From Amycolatopsis eburnea (GTDB lineage Bacteria; Actinomycetota; Actinomycetes; Mycobacteriales; Pseudonocardiaceae): a DNA stretch of 64,000 nucleotides. Location of the stretch: NCBI RefSeq assembly GCF_003937945.1, contig NZ_RSEC01000059.1:718684-782683 (forward strand), given 5' to 3'. Position 1 is the stretch's first letter, and each line of letters opens with the position of its first letter. The position numbers were made by a program, and so were the translations under genes. Shown here piece after piece: positions 26,129 to 33,992 of this stretch. The notes beneath the pieces are model-generated. The model was not told where the DNA came from. It was given only the letters and a program-made list of their open reading frames with translations, and searched no databases.

Positions 26129-27906
26129 CCGGCGGCGAGCGGTTCACCGGCGAGGCTGACGGTCGTGGTGGTGCTGGGTCCGGCCCTGCCGCGATCGGTG
26201 CTGCGGGCGCTGGTGCGAGCGCTGCCCGTTCCGGTGCCCCGAGCGCCGGTGCCGCGGGTGCTGGTGCTGCAGGTGCCGGTGCGAGCGCTGCCCGTTCCGA
26301 TGCCCCGAGCGCCGGTGCTGCGAGCGCTGGCACCCGCGGCGAGGGTGACGGCAGTGGCGCTGCCGCCGGCTCCACCGCGATCGGCGCTGCAGGCGCCGGG
26401 GCTGGCTGTAGCGCTGGAGCTGCGGATGGTGGCGCTGCGGGTGCCGGTGGCGGCGCAGACGTGAGTGGTGCTGCCCGTTCCGGTGCCTCGTGCGCCGGCG
26501 CCGCGGGGGTCGGTGCTGGCCGTGGCGCTGGAGCCGCACATGGTGGCGCTGCGGGTGCCCGTGGCGGCGCAGACGTGAGTGGTGCTGCGGCGGGCGGTCC
26601 CGCTGCGGGCTCCGCCCCCGCACCAGACCGCAGCGCGGGCGACCGCGACCGGCCATCCGTCGCACCCCGGCTCGGGCGCAACCGCGACTACCGCCTGCTC
26701 TGGACCGGCCAAGTCGTCTCGGAAGCCGGCTTCAGCACCACCATGATCGCCTTCCCCCTCCTCGTCCTGGCGCTCACCGGCTCGGCCGCGCAGTCCGGTC
26801 TCGTCGTCGGCGCCGTCGCGATCGCCCAGCTCGTTGCCGGGTTGCCCGCCGGCGCGCTCGTCGACCGGTGGCCGCGCAAGCTCGTCATGCTCGGTTGCGA
26901 AGCGGTGCAAGCGGTCGCGGCCGTCGGGCTGGTGCTGGCGTTGTGGTGGGGGACGGCCGGGGTCGGGTTGCTGGTCGTGGTCGCCGTCGTGATGGGGGTG
27001 TGCCGTGCGCTGTTCGAACCGGCGGAGGAAGCGAGCCTGCCGCGGCTCGTCGCCGACGCGCAGGTACCCGCCGCGGTGGCGATGAACGCCGCGCGGACCA
27101 GTGCCGGGCAGCTGTCCGGCACCGCGCTCGGTGGGTTCCTGTTCGCGCTGGGGCGGCTGGTGCCCTTCGCCTTCGACGTGCTCGCGCACGTGTTCGCGTT
27201 CGTGTCGCTGGTGTTCGTGCGGCTGCCGGGCCGTCCCGCGCCGGCCGGGCGGGCGCCCGCGCACCTGGGGCGGGAGATCCTCGAAGGGCTGCGGTGGGTG
27301 TGGCAGCAGCCGCGGTTGCGCGTCACGGTCTTCTGCGTGGTGAGCCTGAACCTGTTCTTCTCCGCGTACTACCTGGTGATCATCGTGCTGGCGAACGAAC
27401 GCGGCGTGCCGTCCGGCGAAATCGGCGTGATGGCGGCGATGCTCGGCGCGGGCGGCATCCTCGGCTCGCTGGCCGCGCCGTACCTGCACCGCAAGCTCAG
27501 CCCGTACCTGCTGATCGCCGGCGTGTTCTGGGCGCTGACGCTGCTGACCCCGCTCGCCGTCTTCGTCCACAGTGGATACCTGATGGGCGTGCTGTTCGCC
27601 GTGATCGCGTTCCTGCCGCCGGCGGCCAACACGACGATCAGCACCTACCAGCTCCTGTTCACCCCCGACCACCTCCGCGGCCGCCTCGGCGGCGTCCTCG
27701 GCGTGACGGGCGGCCTCGCGGCGGCACTCGGCCCGGCCCTCGGCGGCTGGCTGGTGGACGCCCTCCCCGGCCCGGCGGCCGTCCTGACCTGCGCGGCGGC
27801 CATCGCGCTGGTCACCCTCCTGACGACGTGCAGCGGCACCCTCCGCGGCTTCCCGGCCGCGACGCAGGCACGCGAACTCGATCCCGCAACGGAAAGGAAC
27901 CCCTGA
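26125..27906 (+). CDS. MFS exporter with a long Ala/Gly/Ser-rich N-terminal extension
   Basis: The 593-residue protein starts at GTG 26125, overlapping the NRPS B stop (GTGA), with a GAGGAG sequence upstream, so the genes look translationally coupled. Residues about 190-590 are a major facilitator core: it opens LGRNRDYRLLWTGQVVSEAG and has about twelve hydrophobic segments and the loop DRWPRKLVML typical of MFS motif A. Position and family suggest export of the peptide product across the cytoplasmic membrane. Residues 1 to about 185 are unusual: low complexity, with repeated GAGASAARS-like and GADVSGAA units and no hydrophobic segment. A GTG at 26575 (VSGAAAGG) is an alternative start giving a more ordinary length. 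The stop overlaps the next gene (TGATG). Confidence 0.9.
   Translation: MTGGERFTGEADGRGGAGSGPAAIGAAGAGASAARSGAPSAGAAGAGAAGAGASAARSDAPSAGAASAGTRGEGDGSGAAAGSTAIGAAGAGAGCSAGAADGGAAGAGGGADVSGAARSGASCAGAAGVGAGRGAGAAHGGAAGARGGADVSGAAAGGPAAGSAPAPDRSAGDRDRPSVAPRLGRNRDYRLLWTGQVVSEAGFSTTMIAFPLLVLALTGSAAQSGLVVGAVAIAQLVAGLPAGALVDRWPRKLVMLGCEAVQAVAAVGLVLALWWGTAGVGLLVVVAVVMGVCRALFEPAEEASLPRLVADAQVPAAVAMNAARTSAGQLSGTALGGFLFALGRLVPFAFDVLAHVFAFVSLVFVRLPGRPAPAGRAPAHLGREILEGLRWVWQQPRLRVTVFCVVSLNLFFSAYYLVIIVLANERGVPSGEIGVMAAMLGAGGILGSLAAPYLHRKLSPYLLIAGVFWALTLLTPLAVFVHSGYLMGVLFAVIAFLPPAANTTISTYQLLFTPDHLRGRLGGVLGVTGGLAAALGPALGGWLVDALPGPAAVLTCAAAIALVTLLTTCSGTLRGFPAATQARELDPATERNP
26150..26640 (+). repeat. Low-complexity tandem repeat tract in the MFS gene
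   Basis: GCG/GGTGC-type triplet-rich DNA with imperfect tandem copies. The stretch around 26215-26270 recurs at about 26281-26330 (units containing GCGCTGCCCGTTCCG). The stretch around 26425-26475 recurs at about 26540-26590 (units containing GGCGCAGACGTGAGTGGTGC). All frames except those interrupted on the minus strand stay open, as expected for a biased triplet tract. It encodes the Ala/Gly/Ser-rich N terminus of the exporter. Confidence 0.75.
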
Positions 27907-28103
27907 TGGACGAGAACACCACCTTCCAGGTCCTGGTCAACGACGAGGAGCAGTACTCGCTCTGGCCGGCGGACAAGGAGGTACCCGCGGGGTGGCGCCC
28001 GGACGGCACGACGGGCACCCGCCAGGAGTGCATGGACCACGTCGACGAGGTGTGGACGGACATGCGCCCCCGCAGCCTCCGCGACCGCATGGCGGCGCAG
28101 TAG
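27906..28103 (+). CDS. mbtH: MbtH-like protein
   Basis: At 65 residues this is the usual family length. It contains the family signatures NDEEQYSLWP, PAGWR and the C-terminal DVWTDMRPRSLR-like segment (here DEVWTDMRPRSLRDRM). MbtH proteins bind adenylation domains and are needed for the folding or activity of many of them, so this one should serve the NRPS proteins of this operon. The ATG overlaps the exporter stop (TGATG), so translation is probably coupled. It is the last gene of the operon and is followed by a hairpin terminator. Confidence 0.97.
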   Translation: MDENTTFQVLVNDEEQYSLWPADKEVPAGWRPDGTTGTRQECMDHVDEVWTDMRPRSLRDRMAAQ

Positions 28104-28113
28104 CCGGGTCGAG

Positions 28114-28156
28114 GAAGAAGCCGGCCACCGCGAATCCGCGGGCGGCCGGTTTCTTC
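28114..28156 (+). terminator. Strong hairpin terminator after the NRPS operon
   Basis: GAAGAAGCCGGCC (28114-28126) pairs with GGCCGGTTTCTTC (28144-28156) with one G-U pair, and an inner CCGCG/CGCGG stem extends it. It starts 10 bases after the MbtH stop. It lacks a long U tract, but the stem is long and GC-rich, as is common in actinobacteria. Confidence 0.8.
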
Positions 28157-28168
28157 GCGAGTACGGCC

Positions 28169-28242
28169 AATCGTTACGGAACGATTTTTCCGTGCGCGGT
28201 TAAACTGGTGAACGGTCCGCCCGTCGCCGGAGGTGAAAGACC
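28169..28242 (+). promoter_or_regulatory. AT-richer leader of the TIR gene with a small palindrome
   Basis: AATCGTT-ACGG-AACGATT (28169-28186) is a perfect 7-bp inverted repeat running into TTTTC, so it could be a second terminator-like hairpin or an operator. TTAAACT near 28200 is a possible -10 region. GGAGGTGA (about 28229-28236) is a good ribosome-binding site for the ATG at 28243. The segment is visibly less GC-rich than its surroundings. Confidence 0.45.
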
Positions 28243-29397
28243 ATGGCCGCCATCTTCGTTTCGCACTCGTCGTCGAACAAGGCGATCGTCAAGCGCCTGG
28301 CGATGGACCTGGCCCAGCGCGGTTTCGAGGTGTGGTACGACGAATGGCGGCTCGACGTCGGGGCACGGCTGACCGAAACCATCCGCGCGAGCGTCGGCGC
28401 GTCGTCCTTCGTGCTCGTGGCCATGTCGGCCGAGATGCTGGCGTCGGACTGGGTGAAGCGGGAGCTGGACCAGGCGCTGGAAATGGAGCGCGCCGAAAAG
28501 CGCGACATCATCCTGCCGGTACGGTTGGACGATTCCGAACTGCCCGCCGATCTCGCCAACCGGTTGTACGCGGATTTCTCGCAAGGCAGTTATTTGCGCT
28601 CACTGCAAACCCTGTGCACCCAATTGCACCGGCAGCTCGACGGGCTCCCGGCGGGTCTCCCGCCGAACCGGGAGATCATCCCGCTGTTCGTCACCGGCGT
28701 GGTCGACCTCGACGTCGTGCAGCTCGACGAGCGGGCGGCCCAGCTGGTGGCCCGGCACGGCGCCGAGTACGTCGTCGACGCGTCCCAGTTCCGGCTTCCC
28801 GACGAGCCCGAGTACCAGAAACTGCGGGACCGCATGCTCGACCGGATGGAGAACCTGAAGGACGACCCGTACTACAGCGCCGACTTCGCGATCGACTTCC
28901 GCCACCGCTACGCGGCCGTCCTGCAGTACGAAGAAGCACTGCTGCGGAACCTGGCCACGCTGGTGACCAGGTGCGGCATCGCCGGTGGCCGCTTCGCGTT
29001 CGCGAGCGAGTCGTACCGCTGGTACTGGAAACTGATGCGCACCCGGATCTTCTCGCTGCTGTACCAGGTGCAGAACCCCGACCTGCCGGAGTCCGAAAAG
29101 GTCGGCTACGACGCGGCCAGGATGGACAGCCGCACCGAAGCCGTCTACGGCGTCGCCACGGCGGTGGGCGTGCACGTCATCGACCCGGTGACGCACGACT
29201 ACTACTCGGTCGACATCGACGCCGCCTGCCGCATCGTCCAGGAGTGGCGGAAGGACTACTACGACGGACCGGAACGGCTGATGGCGGCCGGTCCGATGGA
29301 CATGCTCGCGAAGTGGGTCATCCCGCAGGCCTTCGTGTACGACGGCAAGTTCGAGCACTGGGACGCCGCCGACCGGCTGCTCATCGGCCTCCGCTGA
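28243..29397 (+). CDS. TIR-domain protein with an uncharacterised C-terminal region
   Basis: The protein has 384 residues. Residues 1 to about 130 form a bacterial TIR domain: IFVSHSSSNK at the first strand, WYDEWRLDVG at the BB-loop region, and SDWVKRELDQAL, where Glu74 sits at the position of the catalytic glutamate in NAD-cleaving TIR domains. There is no signal peptide or membrane segment, so it is probably cytosolic. Residues about 140-384 are soluble, with many aromatic and acidic residues (WYWKLMRTRI, VDIDAACRIVQEWRKDYYD), and match no family I recognise; this part may be a sensor or partner-binding module. Bacterial TIR proteins of this build often act in anti-phage defence through NAD depletion or signalling. 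No partner gene is obvious nearby, so a defence role is inference. Confidence 0.85.
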   Translation: MAAIFVSHSSSNKAIVKRLAMDLAQRGFEVWYDEWRLDVGARLTETIRASVGASSFVLVAMSAEMLASDWVKRELDQALEMERAEKRDIILPVRLDDSELPADLANRLYADFSQGSYLRSLQTLCTQLHRQLDGLPAGLPPNREIIPLFVTGVVDLDVVQLDERAAQLVARHGAEYVVDASQFRLPDEPEYQKLRDRMLDRMENLKDDPYYSADFAIDFRHRYAAVLQYEEALLRNLATLVTRCGIAGGRFAFASESYRWYWKLMRTRIFSLLYQVQNPDLPESEKVGYDAARMDSRTEAVYGVATAVGVHVIDPVTHDYYSVDIDAACRIVQEWRKDYYDGPERLMAAGPMDMLAKWVIPQAFVYDGKFEHWDAADRLLIGLR

Positions 29398-29484
29398 GCC
29401 GCACGCCCAGCGGCCGGGTTTGCGTGCCGAAGCTGTGGGTACCCCGCATCGACCGTGCATCGCGAGTCCTGGAGGAGAACCGAC

Positions 29485-29967
29485 GTGACCACGCTGCCCC
29501 GCTCCCGCCCGGCCCCGGCGGCGGTCCTGGCCGGCTTCCTCGCCGCGGTGGCAGTGGTGGCCGTCGTGGGCGGGCTGGCTGCGACGCGGTCGAGAGAGGT
29601 CTACGGCGCGCTGGTCCAGCCACCGTGGGCGCCGCCGTCCTGGCTGTTCGGTCCGGTGTGGACGGTGCTGTACCTCCTGATCGCGATCTCGGGCTGGCTG
29701 TTCTGGCGCGCGGCGGGAACCCGGCGGGAGTTCACGTGGTACGCGGCCGGCCTGGTCCTCAACGCGGCGTGGACACCGCTGTTCTTCGCGGCGGGCGCGT
29801 ACACACTCGCGCTGGTGGAGATCGTGGTCTTGGACGTCGTCGTCGCGGGCACGCTGGTGGTCTTCCGCCGCCGGTCACGGCTCGCGGCGGCGCTGCAGCT
29901 GCCGTACCTGGCGTGGACGCTGTTCGCGACGGCCCTGAACGCGGCGATCGTCGTGCTCAACCCCTGA
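29485..29967 (+). CDS. tspO: TspO/MBR family membrane protein
   Basis: The 160-residue protein has five predicted transmembrane segments. It carries the family signatures VQPPWAPPSWLFGPVWTVLYL near residues 45-65, WLFWRAAG, and LNAAWTPLFF near residues 92-101. TspO proteins bind porphyrins and other hydrophobic ligands and are linked to stress and tetrapyrrole handling. GTG at 29485 is preferred because GGAGGAGAA lies just upstream; an in-frame GTG at 29455 would give ten extra polar residues. It ends 10 bases from the stop of the convergent downstream gene. Confidence 0.93.
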   Translation: MTTLPRSRPAPAAVLAGFLAAVAVVAVVGGLAATRSREVYGALVQPPWAPPSWLFGPVWTVLYLLIAISGWLFWRAAGTRREFTWYAAGLVLNAAWTPLFFAAGAYTLALVEIVVLDVVVAGTLVVFRRRSRLAAALQLPYLAWTLFATALNAAIVVLNP

Positions 29968-29977
29968 GGGGGGCGGG

Positions 29978-31480
29978 TCACCGGCGGGGCAGCACCAGGA
30001 CGGCGTCGCCGACCGGGCGCTCGCCGGTCGCGTCCGAGGGGGAGCTGACCAGCTTGCCGCCGATCGCCATCGCGGTCGAGCCGCCGCCGTCGAGGTTGAT
30101 CGCCTCGACCGCGCCCAGGCGCTTGAGCAGTTCGGCGCCTTCGACCAACGACAGTCCCTCGGCGTAGCCGGGCTGCCGTCCGTCGGCCGTCACGATCAGC
30201 AGCCGGCCCCGGCGGTCGAGGCCGACCATCGTCCGCGGGTTGCGCTTGACGCCCCAGCCGTAGACGAACGACGGGTCGCCCGGGTGCACGATGCCGTCCG
30301 CCGCCGCGTTGACCGAGACGCGGCCGTCGCGGACCAGCCACGGGCCGCCGTTGACCACGCCCGCCGGGTGGACCGGGCGGCCGTCCGCGAAGATCCGGGT
30401 GTCGACGCGCAGCCGGGTGCCCGGCCGGGCGTGCGCGGTCAGCCAGGCCGCCGCCGCGCCGATGCCCTGGACGGTGTGGCCGGCCGCGGGCACGTCGCCG
30501 CCCGTCGGGCGCACCGCGGTGACCACGTCGTGGGCGTCGAGGACGGCTTCGACGCCGTCGCCCGCCGGGGTCGGGGCGCCGAGCTGCGGGGTGAACAGCA
30601 CCAGCTCGTCCGGGTGGGTGCAGGTCGTGTCGTGCAGCGGCCGGTCGGTGGGGACGTCGCCCGGCTCGCCGCAGTTGCGGATGACGCCCGGCTTGCGGTT
30701 GACGCCGTTGACCGGGTGGCCGCCGACGGTGATCGCGGTGCGCGGGACGCCGATCGACGGGCGCTCGCCCAGCAGCAGCGCCGGACGGCCGGTGGTGGCT
30801 TCGCTCTGCAGCACGCCTTGGTAGACGCCGGCGCCGGCGGGCTCGCCGGGGATGCCGTCGCGCGGGTCGATGACGAAGAAGCCGCCGTTGGTCCCGACGA
30901 GCGCACCGGCGGCGGCCGCCAGCGCCGACGTCGTGCGCCGCCCGGCCACGGACTCCCCGTGCGAGGCGGCGACCCGCCCGGTGAACCGCTTCGGGTCGAC
31001 GACGGCGACGCGCACGCGCTGCGGGCCCCCGGCCGCGGGGCCGTCCTGCCCGGTCCATTCGACGCTGCCGGTGAACCCGTTCGCGCTCAGGGCGCTCGCG
31101 GTGGCGGCGGCCTGTGCTCGGTCGGTGAAGGAGCCGACCCGCACGCGCCAGCCGAGCGCGCCGCGGGGCGTGTCGGCGAAGGCGGGCCAGTCGACCTGTT
31201 CGGCGCGGGCGGCGAAACCCTTGCCGCGCAACGCCGTCACCAGTGCTTCGGCGTGCTCCCGGGTGCCGAGCGCGGCGGGTGGCGCGTCCGGGTCGGGGCT
31301 GGAACCGCCGGGCACCTGCGTGGTGACCGTCCACGTGTTGTGGCCGGTCCCCTCGCCGGTGACGGTGGTGGCGACCGTCACGCCCGGCGCGAGCTCCAGG
31401 GCTCCGGCGGCGGCCGGCGTGCTCAGCGCGGCGGTGAGGACGGCGGACAGGAACAGCGCGGCGGGCAGCTTCGGCTTCAC
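29978..31480 (-). CDS. Secreted SPOR plus phosphodiester glycosidase family protein
   Basis: The 500-residue protein has an N-terminal signal peptide (KPKLPAALFLSAVLTAALS then AAAGA). Residues about 70-145 look like a SPOR repeat (LGWRVRVGSFTDRAQAAATASAL), a fold that binds denuded peptidoglycan. The C-terminal half matches the NAGPA/phosphodiester glycosidase family: GTNGGFFVIDP, VVNGGPWLV, RNPRTMVGLDRRGRLLIVTADG and INLDGGGSTAMAI. It is likely exported and active at the cell wall or outside; the substrate is unknown. The GTG start at 31480 is chosen because it directly precedes the signal peptide. The longer open frame upstream is Pro/Arg-rich and non-coding in character. Confidence 0.85.
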   Translation of the reverse strand: MKPKLPAALFLSAVLTAALSTPAAAGALELAPGVTVATTVTGEGTGHNTWTVTTQVPGGSSPDPDAPPAALGTREHAEALVTALRGKGFAARAEQVDWPAFADTPRGALGWRVRVGSFTDRAQAAATASALSANGFTGSVEWTGQDGPAAGGPQRVRVAVVDPKRFTGRVAASHGESVAGRRTTSALAAAAGALVGTNGGFFVIDPRDGIPGEPAGAGVYQGVLQSEATTGRPALLLGERPSIGVPRTAITVGGHPVNGVNRKPGVIRNCGEPGDVPTDRPLHDTTCTHPDELVLFTPQLGAPTPAGDGVEAVLDAHDVVTAVRPTGGDVPAAGHTVQGIGAAAAWLTAHARPGTRLRVDTRIFADGRPVHPAGVVNGGPWLVRDGRVSVNAAADGIVHPGDPSFVYGWGVKRNPRTMVGLDRRGRLLIVTADGRQPGYAEGLSLVEGAELLKRLGAVEAINLDGGGSTAMAIGGKLVSSPSDATGERPVGDAVLVLPRR

Positions 31481-31548
31481 GCGGGGCAACGTACCGGGCG
31501 GAGGTGGCTCGTTCGCGGGTTCCGGCCGAATTCCCGGTGTCCCCGGGG

Positions 31549-31827
31549 CTAGCGTTCGCCGGCGAGGAACTCGGCGGCCCACCGGTGCGCCGTCGCGCAG
31601 GCCTCGGCCTCGCTGCCGCGGAAGTGGTCGACGACCTCGCCGCCGGACCACAGCATGAGCGCGACCGTACCGGGGCTGATGGGCGTGAGACCGACGAGCC
31701 GCCGGTGGCCGTCCCGCTCGAGAGCGCGTTCGGCGGTGAGCCACTGCCCGGTCGTGCCGGTGCGGGTGACCTCCCAAGCCGGGTCGGCGGCCAGCTCGGC
31801 CACGGAGCGCGGTGCTTCGGCGTGCAT
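31549..31827 (-). CDS. Small conserved-looking hypothetical protein, 92 aa
   Basis: A soluble protein starting MHAEAPRSVAELAADPAW. It has a compact alternating pattern (GTVALMLWSGGEVVDHFRG) and a helical C terminus (EAEACATAHRWAAEFLAGER). The ATG at 31827 is taken because the longer open frame upstream is Arg/Pro-rich. I do not recognise the family. There are no membrane segments, cysteine clusters or catalytic motifs. It sits alone between the secreted glycosidase-like gene and a divergently oriented small gene. Confidence 0.6.
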   Translation of the reverse strand: MHAEAPRSVAELAADPAWEVTRTGTTGQWLTAERALERDGHRRLVGLTPISPGTVALMLWSGGEVVDHFRGSEAEACATAHRWAAEFLAGER

Positions 31828-31965
31828 GGGCCCAGCCTGGCACAAACCGGGCCGCGAGGTGATCACCCGGTGAACGGAAGCTGAACTCGCCGCGTGTTCC
31901 GGCCGGTGGCGCGGGGTTTCGCATACGGTGTGCCGACCTGGGGGCCGCGACCGCAGGGAGCCGTG

Positions 31966-32343
31966 ATGCCGACCCGCACGACCGTGGCCGACTGGACGAT
32001 CACCGCGTCCGGCGACACCGCGACGTTCACGCACGCCTCGACACCCCCGCGCGTCTGGCACGGCCGCGGGTTCGCGATCGCCGAGGCCGACCTCGCCGCG
32101 CTGGACAAGGCGCTGGGCGAAGTGATGAAGCTCCCGGTCTACTGGCTGGCCCGCGGCCGCCGCGACGCGGGAGCGGGCGACGCGGCGGTGTGGTCGGAGC
32201 CGCGCCACGACCCGGCGGACGGGTCGGTCCACCTGGCGGGCCCGTGCCGGGTGGAGGAGGCGGGGTTCGCCATAGACCTGGTCCACCTGCGGGGGCTGCG
32301 GATCCGGATCGCTTCGTTCCGGGCGGCGGGGGCGCATCGCTGA
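31966..32343 (+). CDS. Hypothetical protein, 125 aa
   Basis: ATG at 31966 follows GGGAG. The protein begins MPTRTTVADWTITASGDTATF, with alternating polar and hydrophobic residues suggesting beta strands, followed by a helix (EADLAALDKALGEVMKL) and a C-terminal strand-rich part (FAIDLVHLRGLRIRIASF). No known family is recognised, and no signal peptide or membrane segment is seen. An upstream in-frame ATG at 31894 would add a Pro/Gly-rich stretch and is less likely. Confidence 0.6.
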   Translation: MPTRTTVADWTITASGDTATFTHASTPPRVWHGRGFAIAEADLAALDKALGEVMKLPVYWLARGRRDAGAGDAAVWSEPRHDPADGSVHLAGPCRVEEAGFAIDLVHLRGLRIRIASFRAAGAHR

Positions 32344-32536
32344 CGTGCGGCTCGGCCGGTGACAGCCGTGTCGCTTGAACCGGCGGCCGAGCGCATGCCG
32401 GTCCGCTGCGACCCGGCCCGCGCCGCGGGGGCGCACCGCTGACCCGGCGCCCGAAGTACCGCAAGAACGGATAATCCCCGGCGCCCGGGCGCTGCTTTAC
32501 TGGCGGCACTGCCCGGTCGAAGGACGGAGTCGGACC

Positions 32537-33982
32537 GTGGACCTGGTCTACGAATCCCTGTACATCGGCGGCAAGTGGGTCGCGCCGGCTTCGGCTCGGG
32601 CCATCGAGGTCGTCTCCGCCAGCACCGAAGAGGTCATCGGGCGGGTGCCGGAGGCGGTCGAGGCCGACATCGACGCGGCCGTGGCCGCCGCGCGGGCCGC
32701 GTTCGACGATCCCGTCGGCTGGAGTTCCTGGGAGCCGGGGGAGCGCGCGGCCGTGATGGAGCGGCTGGCGGTCGCGCTCGACGCGCGCGCCGGGGAGATC
32801 GCGCGCCGGGTGAGCAGCCAGAACGGACTGCCGATCTCGATCGCCAACGCCGTCGAGGGCGGGTTCCCGCAGCTGATCCTGCGCTACTACGCGGGCCTGA
32901 TCCGCACTGCCGTGCTCGACGAGGCGCGGGACGGGCTGCTCGGCGGCAAGGTCCGCGTGCGGCGGACGCCGGTCGGCGTGGTCGGCGCGATCGTGCCGTG
33001 GAACCTGCCGATGACGCTGGCCGCGTTCAAGCTCGGCCCGGCGCTGGCGGCGGGGTGCACGCTGGTCCTCAAGCCGAGCCCGGGCACGGTGCTGGACGCG
33101 CAGCTGTTCGCCGAAGCCGTCGACGAGGCCGGCTTCCCGCCGGGCGTGGTCAACGTCGTGCAGAGCGGCCGCGAAGGCGGTGCCCACCTGGTGTCGCACC
33201 CGGGCGTGGACAAGGTCGCGTTCACCGGCTCGACGGCGGCCGGGCGGCAGATCGCCGAGACGTGCGGCCGGCTGCTGCGCCCGGTCACGCTCGAGCTGGG
33301 CGGCAAGTCCGCGGCGATCGTGCTGGACGACGCCGACCTGACCGCCAACCCGCAGGACCTGTTCCTGTCGACGATGGTCAACAACGGCCAGACCTGCCAC
33401 CTGACCACGCGCATCCTCGCCCCGGCGAGCCGCTACGACGAGATCGTCGAGACGTTCACCGGCTTCGCGGCGAGCCTCGCCGTGGGCGACGCCCTCGACC
33501 CGGCCACCCAGATCGGCCCGCTGGCCTCGGCGGCCCAGCGCGAGCGCGTCGAGGGCTACATCGCGAAGGGCCTGGCCGAGGGCGCCCGCCTCACCACGGG
33601 CGGCGGCCGCCCGGCCGGGCAGTCCCGCGGCTGGTTCGTCGAGCCGACGGTGTTCGCCGACGTCGACAACCACTCGACGATCGCCCGCGAGGAGATCTTC
33701 GGCCCGGTCCTGTCCATCATCAAGTACGAGACCGACGAAGAGGCGATCGCCATCGCGAACGACTCCCCGTACGGCCTCGGCGGCACGGTCTGGACCACCG
33801 ACCCGGCCCGAGGCCAGGCGGTCGCGAGCCGGATCCGCACGGGCACGATCGGCGTCAACACGTACACGGTCGACCCGGCGGCCCCGTTCGGCGGCGTGAA
33901 GGACTCGGGGTTGGGCCGCGAGCTGGGGCCGGAGGGACTGACGGCGTACCAGGCACTGCAGACGATGCACCTGCCCAGCTGA
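32537..33982 (+). CDS. NAD(P)-dependent aldehyde dehydrogenase
   Basis: The 481-residue protein is full length for the ALDH superfamily. Visible motifs are GAIVPWNLPM (cofactor pocket), FTGSTAAGRQI, the general-base region LELGGKSAAIV, the nucleophile region NNGQTCHL, EEIFGPVLSI and the C-terminal PFGGVKDSGLGRELG. It oxidises an aldehyde to the acid in the cytosol; the substrate cannot be told from sequence alone. GTG at 32537 is preceded by AGGACGGAG; longer frames upstream lack ALDH-like residues. It stands alone, with 10 bases to the convergent exonuclease gene. Confidence 0.93.
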   Translation: MDLVYESLYIGGKWVAPASARAIEVVSASTEEVIGRVPEAVEADIDAAVAAARAAFDDPVGWSSWEPGERAAVMERLAVALDARAGEIARRVSSQNGLPISIANAVEGGFPQLILRYYAGLIRTAVLDEARDGLLGGKVRVRRTPVGVVGAIVPWNLPMTLAAFKLGPALAAGCTLVLKPSPGTVLDAQLFAEAVDEAGFPPGVVNVVQSGREGGAHLVSHPGVDKVAFTGSTAAGRQIAETCGRLLRPVTLELGGKSAAIVLDDADLTANPQDLFLSTMVNNGQTCHLTTRILAPASRYDEIVETFTGFAASLAVGDALDPATQIGPLASAAQRERVEGYIAKGLAEGARLTTGGGRPAGQSRGWFVEPTVFADVDNHSTIAREEIFGPVLSIIKYETDEEAIAIANDSPYGLGGTVWTTDPARGQAVASRIRTGTIGVNTYTVDPAAPFGGVKDSGLGRELGPEGLTAYQALQTMHLPS

Positions 33983-33992
33983 CCGGATCAGC

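Noticed and set aside
28233..30167. Plus-strand frame of 644 codons covering the TIR and tspO genes
   Set aside because: It is out of frame with two well-supported genes and has Arg/Pro/Ala-rich sequence without domains.
31481..31924. Longer start for the SPOR/phosphodiester glycosidase gene
   Set aside because: The extension would bury the clear signal peptide and has non-coding composition.
32317..32443. Short similarity between the end of the gene at 31966-32343 (RAAGAHR stop) and 32417-32442, resembling another 3'-end duplication
   Set aside because: Only about 20 bases of GC-rich sequence are similar, with mismatches; this is within reach of chance.
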